Shown piece after piece: positions 1 through 8,060 of a DNA stretch of 64,000 bases (the first letter of the stretch is position 1; the number at the start of each line of letters is the position of its first letter). Position numbers and translations under genes: made by a program. The DNA lies in the NCBI RefSeq assembly GCF_003852715.1, contig NZ_RIAV01000002.1, positions 240,296 to 304,295 of the forward strand, written 5' to 3'. The notes below the pieces were generated by a model that saw only the letters and a list, made by a program, of their open reading frames with translations, did no database searches and was not told the origin of the DNA. This stretch comes from Ectobacillus antri. Lineage in GTDB: Bacteria > Bacillota > Bacilli > Bacillales > Bacillaceae_G.

Positions 1-11
1 AGGAGTTTGCG

Positions 12-452
12 ATGAAAAAATTACTACTTATTAATGGACCTAATTTAAATCGTCTTGGTGTGCGAGAAGTTGGCGTGTATGGCGTCGAAACCTTGCAGTC
101 CCTTGAGTCTGGATTGCGTCAATTTGCAAGTGAGCACGGTGCTGTACTTGATTGCTTTCAATCTAATCTAGAAGGCGCTATTATTAATAAGTTACATGAA
201 GCGGATGAACTATATGAAGGGATTGTACTGAATCCTGGCGCTTACACGCATTACAGCTATGCAATCCGGGATGCAATTGCAAGCATTTCAGTTCCTGTAA
301 TTGAAGTACATATTTCTAACATTCATAAGCGTGAAGAATTTCGTCATATTTCAGTTACAGCACCAGTTACAGCAGGACAAATTGTAGGTCTGGGGTTTTA
401 TGGATACAAACTAGCCGTTTTGGCATTATTGGGGGAGGAACATAATGGATAA
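12..452 (+). CDS. aroQ: Type II 3-dehydroquinate dehydratase
   Basis: Cytoplasmic shikimate-pathway enzyme that dehydrates 3-dehydroquinate to 3-dehydroshikimate. The 146-residue length is normal for the type II family. The N-terminal GPNLNRLG motif (residues 9-16) leads into the lid loop with R18 and the catalytic tyrosine Y23. N74-P-G-A-Y-T-H80 and the EVHISN motif with H100 form the rest of the active site, and R111 fits the conserved substrate-binding arginine. An AGGAG sits at the very start of the window, 6-7 bases before the ATG. The stop overlaps the next gene by 8 bp, so the two are translationally coupled. Position before yqhT-efp matches yqhS of B. subtilis. Confidence 0.96.
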   Translation: MKKLLLINGPNLNRLGVREVGVYGVETLQSLESGLRQFASEHGAVLDCFQSNLEGAIINKLHEADELYEGIVLNPGAYTHYSYAIRDAIASISVPVIEVHISNIHKREEFRHISVTAPVTAGQIVGLGFYGYKLAVLALLGEEHNG

Positions 453-1506
453 GTTATTACAATTACGTTCTTTGTTTGCCAACAAGGAAATTGATGCGTT
501 ATTAATCACAAGTCAGTATAATCGTACATATATGACAGGATTTACTGGCTCAGCAGGTGTTGCAGTCATTACAAATAATCGTGCTATCTTCATTACAGAT
601 TTTCGTTATGTGGAACAAGCGCAAAACCAAGCGGTTGGGTATGAGATTGTGCAACATACAGGTACGTTAGTAGAAGAAGTGGCAAAACAAGTGAAGGAAT
701 TAGGCATTCAAAAGCTGGGTTTTGAACAAGATGCATTAACATACGCCTCTTTTAAATTATATGAAACAGCAGTAGAAGCGGATTTAGTCCCAACATCTGG
801 ACTTGTGGAAAAGTTACGCTTGATTAAGACGGAATCTGAGATTAAGATATTAAAGGATGCGGCTCAAATTGCAGATGCGGCGTTTACTCATATTTTGTCT
901 TTTATTCGACCGGGTGTTACAGAATTAGAGGTTTCTAATGAGCTTGAATTTTTCATGCGCAAGCAAGGGGCCACTTCTTCTTCCTTTGACATTATTGTGG
1001 CTTCAGGACTTCGTTCGGCATTGCCACATGGCGTAGCTTCTGACAAAGTGATACAACAAGGCGAATTGATTACACTTGATTTTGGTGCATACTATAAAGG
1101 CTATTGCTCTGATATTACGCGCACGGTTGCTGTCGGAGAACCTGCAGCTGATTTGAAGAATATTTATGATATTGTTTTAGAAGCGCAGTTGCGTGGTGTA
1201 AACGGCATTAAAGCAGGTATGACGGGACGCGAAGCAGATGCTTTGACTCGTGATTACATAACGGAAAAAGGCTATGGTGAGTATTTCGGTCATTCTACAG
1301 GACACGGAATCGGTATGGAGGTTCATGAAGGACCGGGATTAGCGTTCCGCTCTGAAGTGATACTGGAACCGGGCATGATTGTAACAGTAGAGCCTGGCAT
1401 TTATGTTCCGGGTCTTGGCGGTGTGCGCATTGAGGATGACGTGCTTGTTACTGCAGAAGGCAATGAAATTTTAACGCATTCACCAAAAGAGCTGATTATT
1501 CTATAA
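445..1506 (+). CDS. yqhT: Xaa-Pro dipeptidase/aminopeptidase (M24, YqhT/PapA type)
   Basis: Metallopeptidase that cleaves peptide bonds next to proline. Residues 1-130 form the creatinase-like N-terminal domain and the rest is the pita-bread catalytic domain. All five expected metal ligands are visible: D212 and D223 (LDFGAYYKGYCSD), H287 (STGHGIG), E316 (VEPGIY) and E330 (RIEDD). Its length of 353 residues equals the family norm. It overlaps aroQ by 8 bp and is followed after 18 bp by efp. The link to efp is conserved in Firmicutes and makes sense because both proteins deal with proline-rich sequences; that functional tie is inference. Confidence 0.95.
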   Translation: MDKLLQLRSLFANKEIDALLITSQYNRTYMTGFTGSAGVAVITNNRAIFITDFRYVEQAQNQAVGYEIVQHTGTLVEEVAKQVKELGIQKLGFEQDALTYASFKLYETAVEADLVPTSGLVEKLRLIKTESEIKILKDAAQIADAAFTHILSFIRPGVTELEVSNELEFFMRKQGATSSSFDIIVASGLRSALPHGVASDKVIQQGELITLDFGAYYKGYCSDITRTVAVGEPAADLKNIYDIVLEAQLRGVNGIKAGMTGREADALTRDYITEKGYGEYFGHSTGHGIGMEVHEGPGLAFRSEVILEPGMIVTVEPGIYVPGLGGVRIEDDVLVTAEGNEILTHSPKELIIL

Positions 1507-1524
1507 TACAGGAGGATTTTTTTC

Positions 1525-2082
1525 ATGATCTCAGTAAATGATTTTCGTACTGGTTTAACAATCGAAACAGACGGCGGTCTTTGGCAAGTATTGGAGTTTC
1601 AACACGTAAAGCCTGGAAAAGGAGCGGCTTTCGTACGTTCTAAACTGCGTAACCTACGTACAGGTGCAATTCAAGAGAAAACATTTCGTGCAGGTGAAAA
1701 AGTAGAAAAAGCGCACATTGAAAACCGCCGCATGCAATATTTATATGCAATGGGTGATGAGCATGTATTTATGGATAACGAAAGCTATGAGCAATTAGAA
1801 TTACCAACTCAACGTATTGAGCGCGAGTTGAAATTCTTGAAAGAAAATATGGAAGTGTATATTATGACTTTCCAAGGAGAAGTGCTTGGTGTTGAGCTTC
1901 CAAATACAGTTGAGTTAAAAGTTGTAGAAACAGAGCCTGGTATCAAAGGTGATACAGCTTCTAACGTTACAAAGCCAGCTACAATGGAAACAGGACTTGT
2001 AGTGCAAGTTCCGATTTTCATCAACGAAGGCGAAATATTGGTTATTAATACAGCCGAAGCGAAATACGTTTCACGCGCATAA
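1525..2082 (+). CDS. efp: Translation elongation factor P
   Basis: EF-P enters the ribosomal E site and rescues stalls at consecutive prolines. The 185-residue protein has the KOW-like N-terminal domain followed by two OB domains. The tip loop reads KPGKGAAF with the modifiable lysine at K32; in B. subtilis this lysine carries a 5-aminopentanol group. A strong AGGAGG (1511-1516) precedes the ATG. The last codons and the stop lie inside a long perfect palindrome that probably ends transcription. Confidence 0.98.
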   Translation: MISVNDFRTGLTIETDGGLWQVLEFQHVKPGKGAAFVRSKLRNLRTGAIQEKTFRAGEKVEKAHIENRRMQYLYAMGDEHVFMDNESYEQLELPTQRIERELKFLKENMEVYIMTFQGEVLGVELPNTVELKVVETEPGIKGDTASNVTKPATMETGLVVQVPIFINEGEILVINTAEAKYVSRA

Positions 2083-2124
2083 GAAAAAGGCATTCCCTAG
2101 GGAATGCCTTTTTCTTATGCGCGT
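2073..2124 (+). terminator. 52-bp perfect palindrome over the efp stop codon
   Basis: Two 25-bp arms (2073-2097 and 2100-2124) pair perfectly around a TA that is itself palindromic, so all 52 bases are self-complementary. The efp TAA (2080-2082) lies inside the left arm. The right arm carries a run of five Ts followed by CTTAT. Each strand therefore has an A-rich and a T-rich flank around a GC-containing core (GGCATTCCC), which suits a bidirectional intrinsic terminator. This is longer and more perfect than the other terminators here. Confidence 0.8.
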
Positions 2125-2210
2125 ATTTACATGCAAAATTGTTCTGAAACGGACAACCTCTGCATAATGTGTTACAAAACGTATTTTGCGAATGGAAAGA
2201 AGGTGGATCG

Positions 2211-2489
2211 TTGAAATGGCTGACGTGGATTGAGTCTGCCGTATTGGCAATGGCATTGCTTCGGCTCATATCAGGTAGCATTGAGATTACGGCCGCCTTG
2301 TCCATGCTGTATGTAAATGATGTAAAAAAAGCGTTATTCATTAATGGGATGTTAGCTCTTGTCGGACCGACTGTATTGGTCATTACCATGATTATCGGTG
2401 TGACGCAAGTGGCAGGCGGCCTGTCGTTTGTAAAACTGTTCTTTCTGATTTTAGGGGTTGGCTGTATATTTATCGCACTTTTAAAATGA
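2211..2489 (+). CDS. yqhV: YqhV family membrane protein (DUF2619)
   Basis: Small integral membrane protein of unknown function, usually located just before spoIIIAA. I chose the TTG at 2211 because AGGTGG (2201-2206) is correctly spaced before it and the resulting 92 residues match the usual size. An ATG-less upstream extension to 2169 has no ribosome site. About three hydrophobic helices are visible (roughly residues 5-25, 41-60 and 68-90). Position between efp and spoIIIAA matches B. subtilis. No function can be assigned from sequence. Confidence 0.85.
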   Translation: MKWLTWIESAVLAMALLRLISGSIEITAALSMLYVNDVKKALFINGMLALVGPTVLVITMIIGVTQVAGGLSFVKLFFLILGVGCIFIALLK

Positions 2490-2561
2490 TGGCTATGTTA
2501 AAACCAACTATCGACAATCAGTACAGAACTTTGACAGAACTACAATGATAAGGAGCCGCGT

Positions 2562-3476
2562 ATGAGGGAATTGTTAGAAATGTTACCAATGCGAGTACAA
2601 GAAATATTGCAGACTGTACAGTTAGATGATTTAGAAGAAATTCGTATGCGTGTGCAGCGCCCGTTAGAATGCAGTGCCGCCGGTTGTGTAAAAGTATATC
2701 CCTATGTTGTGACAACAGAAGATGCGATGCAGTTGCTAAATAGAATTAGTCAATTTTCAATTTATACACTAGAGGAAGAGCTACGCAGAGGATATATCAC
2801 TATACGAGGTGGACATCGTATTGGGTTGGCAGGACGAGTTGTTACAGAAAAAGGATTTGTTAAATTGATTCGTGACGTATCTTCATTCAATATTCGAATT
2901 GCCAGACAAAAGCTAGGGATTGCTGAACCGCTACTTTCATACGTCTATGAAAACAATTGGAAAAATACAATGATTGTCGGTCCACCCCAAACAGGGAAAA
3001 CCACATTGCTACGAGATTTTGCACGAATTATCAGCATAGGCCACAAAGGAATTCCTTCGGCAAAGGTAGGTATTGTGGACGAGCGCTCGGAAATTGCCGG
3101 ATCAGTCAAAGGGGTCCCGCAATATGAGCTTGGGGTAAGAGTAGACGTGTTGGATGCTTGTCCAAAAGCAGAAGGGATGATGATGTTAATTCGTTCAATG
3201 AGCCCTGAAATAGTCATTGCGGACGAAGTTGGAAGAGAAGAAGACGTCGAAGCGATATTAGAAGCGGTTTATGCAGGTGTTGGTTTATTTATTACAGCGC
3301 ACGGTTATGGGTATGAAGACGTGAAAAAACGACCTTCTCTACGAAAGATGATAGAGTATGGTGTATTTGACCGCGTGATTGAGCTTTCTAAAACAAAAGG
3401 ACCTGGAACGATTGTAGCTGTAAAAACGGGTCAAGGTCAGATGCTTCGAGTACAGGGGGCGGGGCAAATATGTTGA
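2562..3476 (+). CDS. spoIIIAA: Stage III sporulation protein AA, secretion-type ATPase
   Basis: ATPase of the mother-cell SpoIIIA-SpoIIQ feeding channel, related to type II/IV secretion motors. Walker A is GPPQTGKTT (residues 140-148, lysine 146) and Walker B ends in IADEVG with D221 and E222. The ATG follows AAGGAG at 2550. It is the first gene of an eight-gene operon with overlaps or very short gaps and overlaps spoIIIAB by 7 bp. The operon is under sigma-E control in B. subtilis; I could not place a convincing sigma-E promoter in the 72 bp upstream. Confidence 0.96.
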   Translation: MRELLEMLPMRVQEILQTVQLDDLEEIRMRVQRPLECSAAGCVKVYPYVVTTEDAMQLLNRISQFSIYTLEEELRRGYITIRGGHRIGLAGRVVTEKGFVKLIRDVSSFNIRIARQKLGIAEPLLSYVYENNWKNTMIVGPPQTGKTTLLRDFARIISIGHKGIPSAKVGIVDERSEIAGSVKGVPQYELGVRVDVLDACPKAEGMMMLIRSMSPEIVIADEVGREEDVEAILEAVYAGVGLFITAHGYGYEDVKKRPSLRKMIEYGVFDRVIELSKTKGPGTIVAVKTGQGQMLRVQGAGQIC

Positions 3477-3985
3477 AGTTGATTGGTGCGGTACTAGTGG
3501 TCAGCGCAACGACATGTATTGGATTTCAATACGCAAAAAAAATGAGCGAGCGTCCACGACAGATTCGACTTCTTAAAACAGCATTGCAGTCGCTAGAGGC
3601 AGAGATTATGTATGGACATACCCCTTTGCGAGAAGCAGCACAGCGACTTGAAGCACAAATGCCAAAACCAATCAATTGGTTGTTTCAAAGCTTTCAAAAG
3701 CGCTTGGAGAACGGAAATCAAACGGTTCGTGAGGCGTGGGATGACAGTTTGGGAGAGATATGGAAGCTTACGGCGTTAAAGCAAACAGAGAAAGAAATTT
3801 TAAAACAGTTTGGAGAGACGCTTGGTCAGCATGATCGAGAATCACAGCAAAAGCATATCCTCCTTTGTATTAATCATCTGGAGCGAGAAGAAGACGAGGC
3901 AAAGGATGCGCAGGCACGATATGAAAAAATGATGAAAAGTTTGGGAATATTAGCTGGGCTGCTCATCGTCATTTTATTGTACTAG
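3470..3985 (+). CDS. spoIIIAB: Stage III sporulation protein AB
   Basis: Membrane-anchored component of the SpoIIIA channel, with a fold like the GspF platform protein of type II secretion. 171 residues. A signal-anchor helix (roughly 2-20), a long charged and mostly helical middle, and a C-terminal hydrophobic helix (about 152-171) are visible. It starts inside the end of spoIIIAA and ends 10 bp before spoIIIAC. Identity rests on operon position, size and topology, all typical of the family. Confidence 0.94.
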   Translation: MLKLIGAVLVVSATTCIGFQYAKKMSERPRQIRLLKTALQSLEAEIMYGHTPLREAAQRLEAQMPKPINWLFQSFQKRLENGNQTVREAWDDSLGEIWKLTALKQTEKEILKQFGETLGQHDRESQQKHILLCINHLEREEDEAKDAQARYEKMMKSLGILAGLLIVILLY

Positions 3986-3995
3986 GGGGATTGTG

Positions 3996-4199
3996 ATGTC
4001 TATGGAAGTAGGACTTATTTTTCAAATCGCAGGCATCGGTATTATCTTGGCGTTCATTCACACAGTGTTAAAAGAGCTGAAGCGAGAAGATATTGCAAAC
4101 TGGACCATTTTAGTTGGCTTTGTTGTGATCCTGCTTCATGTTGCAGCATTAATCAATAGTTTGTTCGATAAAATCAAGAGTGTGTTTTTGTTTCAGTAA
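3996..4199 (+). CDS. spoIIIAC: Stage III sporulation protein AC
   Basis: Small membrane subunit of the SpoIIIA complex with two hydrophobic helices (about residues 6-25 and 36-58). Three starts are possible: GTG 3993, ATG 3996 and ATG 4002. ATG 3996 is preferred because the AGGGGGA at 3984-3990 is then 5 bases away, and it gives 67 residues, the normal size. The IFQIAGIGI stretch is typical. The gene is followed directly by an excellent AGGAGG that belongs to spoIIIAD. Confidence 0.92.
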   Translation: MSMEVGLIFQIAGIGIILAFIHTVLKELKREDIANWTILVGFVVILLHVAALINSLFDKIKSVFLFQ

Positions 4200-4213
4200 A
4201 GGAGGCGCTACGT

Positions 4214-4609
4214 ATCGAAATTTTACAAATTGTAGGTCTCGGATTAATTGCCACCTTTTTAGCGGCAGTGTTAAATCAGCAAAAATCAAGCATTACTTCG
4301 ATGTTTATCGTGTTTGTCGGTGCAGTGATGTTTTTGCTTTTAATTGATCAAATTGGGGCCATATTGGACATGATTCAGCGCATCGCTAGCGAAGCGAACG
4401 TGAATAACGTGTATGTAGAAACGTTACTAAAAATTATCGGCATCGCTTATATTGCTGAATTTGGTGCACAAATTACAAAGGATGCAGGGCAGGGAGCAAT
4501 TGCTTCTAAAATTGAATTAGCTGGTAAAGTTCTTATTCTTGTAATGGCCATCCCCATTTTAACAGTAGTTATTGAAACTATTTTAGGCTTTTTACCAAAG
4601 GGAGGATAA
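4214..4609 (+). CDS. spoIIIAD: Stage III sporulation protein AD, apparent ATC start
   Basis: Membrane subunit paired with SpoIIIAC, carrying about four hydrophobic segments. The reading frame is open from 4172 but has no ATG, GTG or TTG before GTG 4268. Starting at 4268 would remove the conserved beginning (EILQIVGLGLIATFL) and leave no ribosome site. A perfect AAAGGAGG (4198-4205) lies exactly 8 bases before an ATC codon at 4214, which would start a normal 131-residue protein beginning M-E-I-L-Q. I therefore annotate ATC as the start. A sequencing error or a one-base mutation from ATG is the main alternative. Confidence 0.8.
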   Translation: MEILQIVGLGLIATFLAAVLNQQKSSITSMFIVFVGAVMFLLLIDQIGAILDMIQRIASEANVNNVYVETLLKIIGIAYIAEFGAQITKDAGQGAIASKIELAGKVLILVMAIPILTVVIETILGFLPKGG

Positions 4610-4612
4610 ACA

Positions 4613-5779
4613 ATGAAGCGAAAAAGAGGTATGCTGTTTCTCTTTTTCTTTCTTTTCTTTTGTTCCGTATCTGTACAAGCCTCCCCTGTACAACAAGAAA
4701 TTGCAAATAGTCAGCTAGAACAGATTGGTGTTACAGAGATTAAGCAGTACTGGGACGAGCTTGTCAGCAAATACGGTGTGTATTTGCCGGAAAGTCAAAA
4801 GGGAAGTTTTATGGAATTTATTAAAGGAGAGAAACAATTTTCATTAGAAGAATGGGTTGGTGGATTTCTTTCTTACTTATTTCATGAATTAATTGCCAAC
4901 GGCAAGTTGCTTGGTACTTTGATTATGTTAACAATCTTCAGCGCGTTGCTACAGTCTTTGCAATCTGCATTTGATAAAAGTAATGTGGGTAAAATTGCCG
5001 ATGTGGTCGTTTACATGGTGCTGATGATTTTTGCGCTTAATAGCTTTTATGTTGTTACAACGTATGCTAAAGACACGATTCAAATGATGATTGATTTTAT
5101 TCTGGCATTGCTACCGATTCTATTGGGGTTGATTGCCGCAGGCGGCGGTGTTGTGTCCGTATCTTTCTTTCACCCAATTATCGTATTTCTCATGAATACG
5201 AGTGGTGTGCTCATGAATTATGTTGTACTACCTCTTTTATTCTTGGCAACGATTTTAAGCATTGTGAGTACGATGAGTGATCAATACAAGGTAACAAAAT
5301 TGGCGAAGTTGTTTCAAAATGTAAGCGTAGGATTAATAGGAATTTTTTTAACGGTTTTTCTTGGCGTTTTGTCCGTACAAGGAACTGCAACGGCGGTAGC
5401 GGATGGTATTGCGGTTAAGACAGCTAAGTTTGTTACGGGTAATTTTATTCCAGTAGTCGGACGCATGTTTACCGAGGCTGCTGATACGGTTGTGACTGCT
5501 TCCGCATTGCTGAAGAATACAGTAGGAATTGCGGGTGTCATCATTCTGCTGTTGATTGTTATCTTTCCGGCGATAAAAATCTTTGCGATTGCGTTTATTT
5601 ATAAATTTGCCGCTGCAATTTTACAACCGGTAGGTAGCGGTTCTATCATCCAATGTTTGGATATTATCGGAAAAAGTATTATTTATGTATTTGCATGTTT
5701 GGCAATTGTTTCTCTCATGTTTTTTTTAAGTATTACCATTATTATCGCGGCTGGTAATGTCACGTTGATGATGCGGTAG
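4613..5779 (+). CDS. spoIIIAE: Stage III sporulation protein AE
   Basis: Largest membrane subunit of the SpoIIIA feeding channel, 388 residues. It has a clear N-terminal signal sequence (KRKRG followed by a hydrophobic stretch, probable cleavage after VQA-S near residue 24), then a soluble region to about residue 90 and six to eight hydrophobic helices through the rest. It begins 3 bp after spoIIIAD behind GGGAGG. Size, topology and order match B. subtilis. Confidence 0.95.
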   Translation: MKRKRGMLFLFFFLFFCSVSVQASPVQQEIANSQLEQIGVTEIKQYWDELVSKYGVYLPESQKGSFMEFIKGEKQFSLEEWVGGFLSYLFHELIANGKLLGTLIMLTIFSALLQSLQSAFDKSNVGKIADVVVYMVLMIFALNSFYVVTTYAKDTIQMMIDFILALLPILLGLIAAGGGVVSVSFFHPIIVFLMNTSGVLMNYVVLPLLFLATILSIVSTMSDQYKVTKLAKLFQNVSVGLIGIFLTVFLGVLSVQGTATAVADGIAVKTAKFVTGNFIPVVGRMFTEAADTVVTASALLKNTVGIAGVIILLLIVIFPAIKIFAIAFIYKFAAAILQPVGSGSIIQCLDIIGKSIIYVFACLAIVSLMFFLSITIIIAAGNVTLMMR

Positions 5780-5789
5780 GAGGGATATC

Positions 5790-6407
5790 GTGGCTTATAT
5801 TACAGAGTGGATCCGAACCATTATCGTTTTTTTGCTGCTGGCAACCGTACTTCACATGTTGCTTCCGAATACGAGCTTACAAAAATATGTTAAGTTTGTG
5901 GTGAGTCTATTGCTTATCGTATTAATTCTTACACCTGTTTTTAAATTATTGCGCACAGACGTACAAGAGGTCATTGCCGGCTTTAACACTTCTGCATCAA
6001 AAAAAAATATAGAAAATGTAATAGATCAGAAGAAAAAAGAAATACAAGCCTCACAACGTGCATATATTTTAGAACAGATGGCTGTCCAAATGAAAAAACA
6101 GGTTGCAAAAGATCTGGAAGTCGAATATGGCGTGCAAGTGGTCGATTTACGTATTACTGCTGTGAGTGAAGTAAAATCACCAGAAGATATTCAAGAAATC
6201 TCAGTCACTTTCAAAGAAGCGGACAGAAAAACATCTGGTACAGTTGAAGCAGTGAAGCGCATTAAAATTGACACAAGCACGCCACATCAGCAGACCGTCG
6301 ACAAGCAAGCAACACAAGATATACAACAATTCCTGGCGCGGGAGTGGCAACTAGAGGAAAGCAAAATAATGGTACAGGAAGGAGGGAGGGGACATGAACG
6401 ACAATAA
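5790..6407 (+). CDS. spoIIIAF: Stage III sporulation protein AF
   Basis: Channel subunit with two N-terminal membrane helices (about 9-27 and 34-51), a coiled charged segment and a C-terminal soluble domain with the ring-building type fold known from this family. It starts with GTG at 5790, preceded by GGAGGG. Its 3' end overlaps spoIIIAG by 14 bp. The length of 205 residues is normal. Confidence 0.94.
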   Translation: MAYITEWIRTIIVFLLLATVLHMLLPNTSLQKYVKFVVSLLLIVLILTPVFKLLRTDVQEVIAGFNTSASKKNIENVIDQKKKEIQASQRAYILEQMAVQMKKQVAKDLEVEYGVQVVDLRITAVSEVKSPEDIQEISVTFKEADRKTSGTVEAVKRIKIDTSTPHQQTVDKQATQDIQQFLAREWQLEESKIMVQEGGRGHERQ

Positions 6408-7032
6408 ACAAAGTGTTTGGCAAAAGTGGCTACGGCCAAATGAAGAAGAGAAGAAGCGGAAAAAGTTTAACCCGAAGTTCATTGCGCTGTTGCTGGTCGC
6501 TGGCATTTTACTGATGTTTTCCGGGAGTTTGTTTCAAAGCAAACCGCAGGAAGCGCCTGTATTTCGTACCGATCCAGAAGAGCCTAAAGATGTAGCTGCT
6601 TTTGCGCAAAAAAGTACAAGCGGTTCTGCCATTGAAAAATACGAAAAGCAGTATGAAGAAGATTTACAGGCGCTACTGGAAGGGATGCAAGGAGTTAAGG
6701 ATGTAACAGTAATTGTAAACTTGGACTCTACTGCAGTGAAAGTGCTAGAAAAAGAGCGCATTAACCGCCATCAAAAAACGAATGAAACCGATCGTGACGG
6801 TGGGACACGAACCGTTGAAGATGAATCTGTGGAAGAAAGACCAAAGACCATCCGCGTAGGTGACAAGGAAGAGCCCATTGTACTTAAGGAAGATAAACCG
6901 CCTGTGCGAGGAGTGGCCATTACGGCAAAAGGAGCCGACAACATAGAAGTGAAAAAAGCAATGATTGAAATGGTTACGCGTTACTTAGATGTTCCAAGTC
7001 ACCGCGTATCTGTAGCACCTAAAAAGAGCTGA
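6394..7032 (+). CDS. spoIIIAG: Stage III sporulation protein AG
   Basis: Forms the large ring of the SpoIIIA channel in the intermembrane space. 212 residues: a charged cytoplasmic start, one membrane helix (about 28-46), then the ring-building motif domain with the conserved GMQGVKDVTVIVNLDS segment, interrupted by an acidic and Arg-rich insertion (about 125-165). The start ATG at 6394 is preceded by GGAGGGAGG inside spoIIIAF. Confidence 0.95.
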   Translation: MNDNKQSVWQKWLRPNEEEKKRKKFNPKFIALLLVAGILLMFSGSLFQSKPQEAPVFRTDPEEPKDVAAFAQKSTSGSAIEKYEKQYEEDLQALLEGMQGVKDVTVIVNLDSTAVKVLEKERINRHQKTNETDRDGGTRTVEDESVEERPKTIRVGDKEEPIVLKEDKPPVRGVAITAKGADNIEVKKAMIEMVTRYLDVPSHRVSVAPKKS

Positions 7033-7044
7033 GGAGGATTTAAA

Positions 7045-7566
7045 ATGGTAAAAAAGCAAACGATTTGGTTGTTAACAATGCTGAGTTTAGTGGTTGTATT
7101 GTCCGTATATTATGTAACAACGCCAGATGGACCGAAATCTGATATGGTGAGCAAGTCTGTAGAACAGCTAAGAACTGACAGCAAAAAAGCGGGTGAAATA
7201 GCAGTCAAAACATCTGGTGATGAGCAATTTGCACAGCTGCGTTTGGAAATGGAAGATAAGCGCAGCGAAGCCAAAGAGAAATTACAAGAAGTAATTACAT
7301 CAGTTGGCACTTCTGCAGAAGAAAAAAGCAAAGCAAAAGATCAACTAGAAGCAATTGAAAAAGTGTCTGCGAAAGAAGCAGTGTTAGAGACATTAATTAA
7401 ATCACAGGGCTATAAAGACGCTTTAGTACGAGCTGACGGAACAGATGTACAAATTACTGTTAAAGCTGATAAGTACTCCAGCAAAGAAGCAAACAACATC
7501 ATCCAGCTTGTCACAAAAGAAATTGGCGCACAAAAAGTTGCAGTACGTTTTGATCCAGCCAAGTAA
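7045..7566 (+). CDS. spoIIIAH: Stage III sporulation protein AH (short form)
   Basis: Mother-cell protein that binds SpoIIQ across the intermembrane space. A single membrane helix (about residues 6-24) is followed by a lysine/glutamate-rich linker and the conserved C-terminal YscJ/FliF-like domain (about 85-173). At 173 residues it is roughly 45 shorter than B. subtilis SpoIIIAH, and the missing part is the linker, while the SpoIIQ-binding domain looks complete. Preceded by GAGGAGG and followed at once by a strong terminator. Confidence 0.93.
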   Translation: MVKKQTIWLLTMLSLVVVLSVYYVTTPDGPKSDMVSKSVEQLRTDSKKAGEIAVKTSGDEQFAQLRLEMEDKRSEAKEKLQEVITSVGTSAEEKSKAKDQLEAIEKVSAKEAVLETLIKSQGYKDALVRADGTDVQITVKADKYSSKEANNIIQLVTKEIGAQKVAVRFDPAK

Positions 7567-7571
7567 ATGAA

Positions 7572-7601
7572 GAAACCGCCTTTCATGGCGGTTTCTCTTT
7601 T
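7572..7601 (+). terminator. Intrinsic terminator of the spoIIIA operon
   Basis: Arms GAAACCGCC (7572-7580) and GGCGGTTTC (7587-7595) pair perfectly around a 6-base loop and are followed by TCTTTTT. It lies 6 bases after the spoIIIAH stop. Confidence 0.92.
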
Positions 7602-7611
7602 TGTATAGCGC

Positions 7612-7668
7612 TGCTACAGCTTGATGTTAATTATCAATATCAAACTGTAATAAGCCTTTTGTTTAGTA
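7612..7668. repeat. Degenerate copy of a short interspersed repeat
   Basis: This AT-rich stretch aligns over nearly its whole length with 10504-10560. Both carry a CTG-AGCTT block, a TGTT-ATTATCAA core, AACTGTAA and a closing AGC-TTTT run. It lies between the spoIIIA terminator and a reverse-strand gene. Differences are scattered, so it is an old copy. A third related piece lies near 23480-23512 in reverse orientation. Confidence 0.5.
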
Positions 7669-7690
7669 GAGAAACGCGAAAAAAAACGTG

Positions 7691-7876
7691 TCAGTTTCGA
7701 ATGGGGCGTTTTTCTATAACACAATATCTTTCTCTGTATAACAAGTGATGTGTGTTCATGTGGAAAATGGAGGGTTCTTGTAGCATTCGGGCATTTTTCT
7801 TTGCTTGATACTCGATCCATACAACGGCAAGCCACACGAAAACCATGGGAACGAACAAAAACAACCAAATGTTCAT
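7691..7876 (-). CDS. Small single-pass membrane protein, unknown
   Basis: A 61-residue protein whose ATG (reverse strand, 7876) is preceded by a good AAGGAG with 8-base spacing. Residues 2-22 are a hydrophobic helix (IWLFLFVPMVFVWLAVVWI), followed by a basic soluble tail with Arg, Lys and His. The overlapping longer reverse frame ending at 7614 lacks such a ribosome site. I do not recognise the family. The gene stands alone between convergent spoIIIA and divergent accBC. Confidence 0.65.
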   Translation of the reverse strand: MNIWLFLFVPMVFVWLAVVWIEYQAKKNARMLQEPSIFHMNTHHLLYRERYCVIEKRPIRN

Positions 7877-8010
7877 GACACACGCTCCTTAACGAGGAAT
7901 TAAATTACAGGAACATCATAGCAGTCTTATATTAATCGTCTGTGAAGGAAATGTTAAAGATTATGGCGAAAAGGATAGTATTACAATTCCTTATTGATTT
8001 CCATAAAATG

Positions 8011-8019
8011 TGATATAAT
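8011..8019 (+). promoter_or_regulatory. Extended -10 sigma-A promoter for accBC
   Basis: TGATATAAT is a perfect extended -10 (TGnTATAAT). No good -35 lies at 17 bp, as expected for extended -10 promoters; TTATTG at 7991 is the nearest. Transcription would begin near 8026, giving a leader of about 160 bases before accB. The 311 bp between the divergent small gene (7876) and accB hold only this promoter and the inverted repeat described next. Confidence 0.6.
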
Positions 8020-8060
8020 TTATTTTGAAAGTGGTCTTGCCAATTTTGTATTGTAGTTGA

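Noticed and set aside
4268..4609. spoIIIAD starting at GTG 4268
   Set aside because: It would drop the conserved first 18 residues and there is no ribosome site near 4268, while a perfect one sits at 4198-4205.
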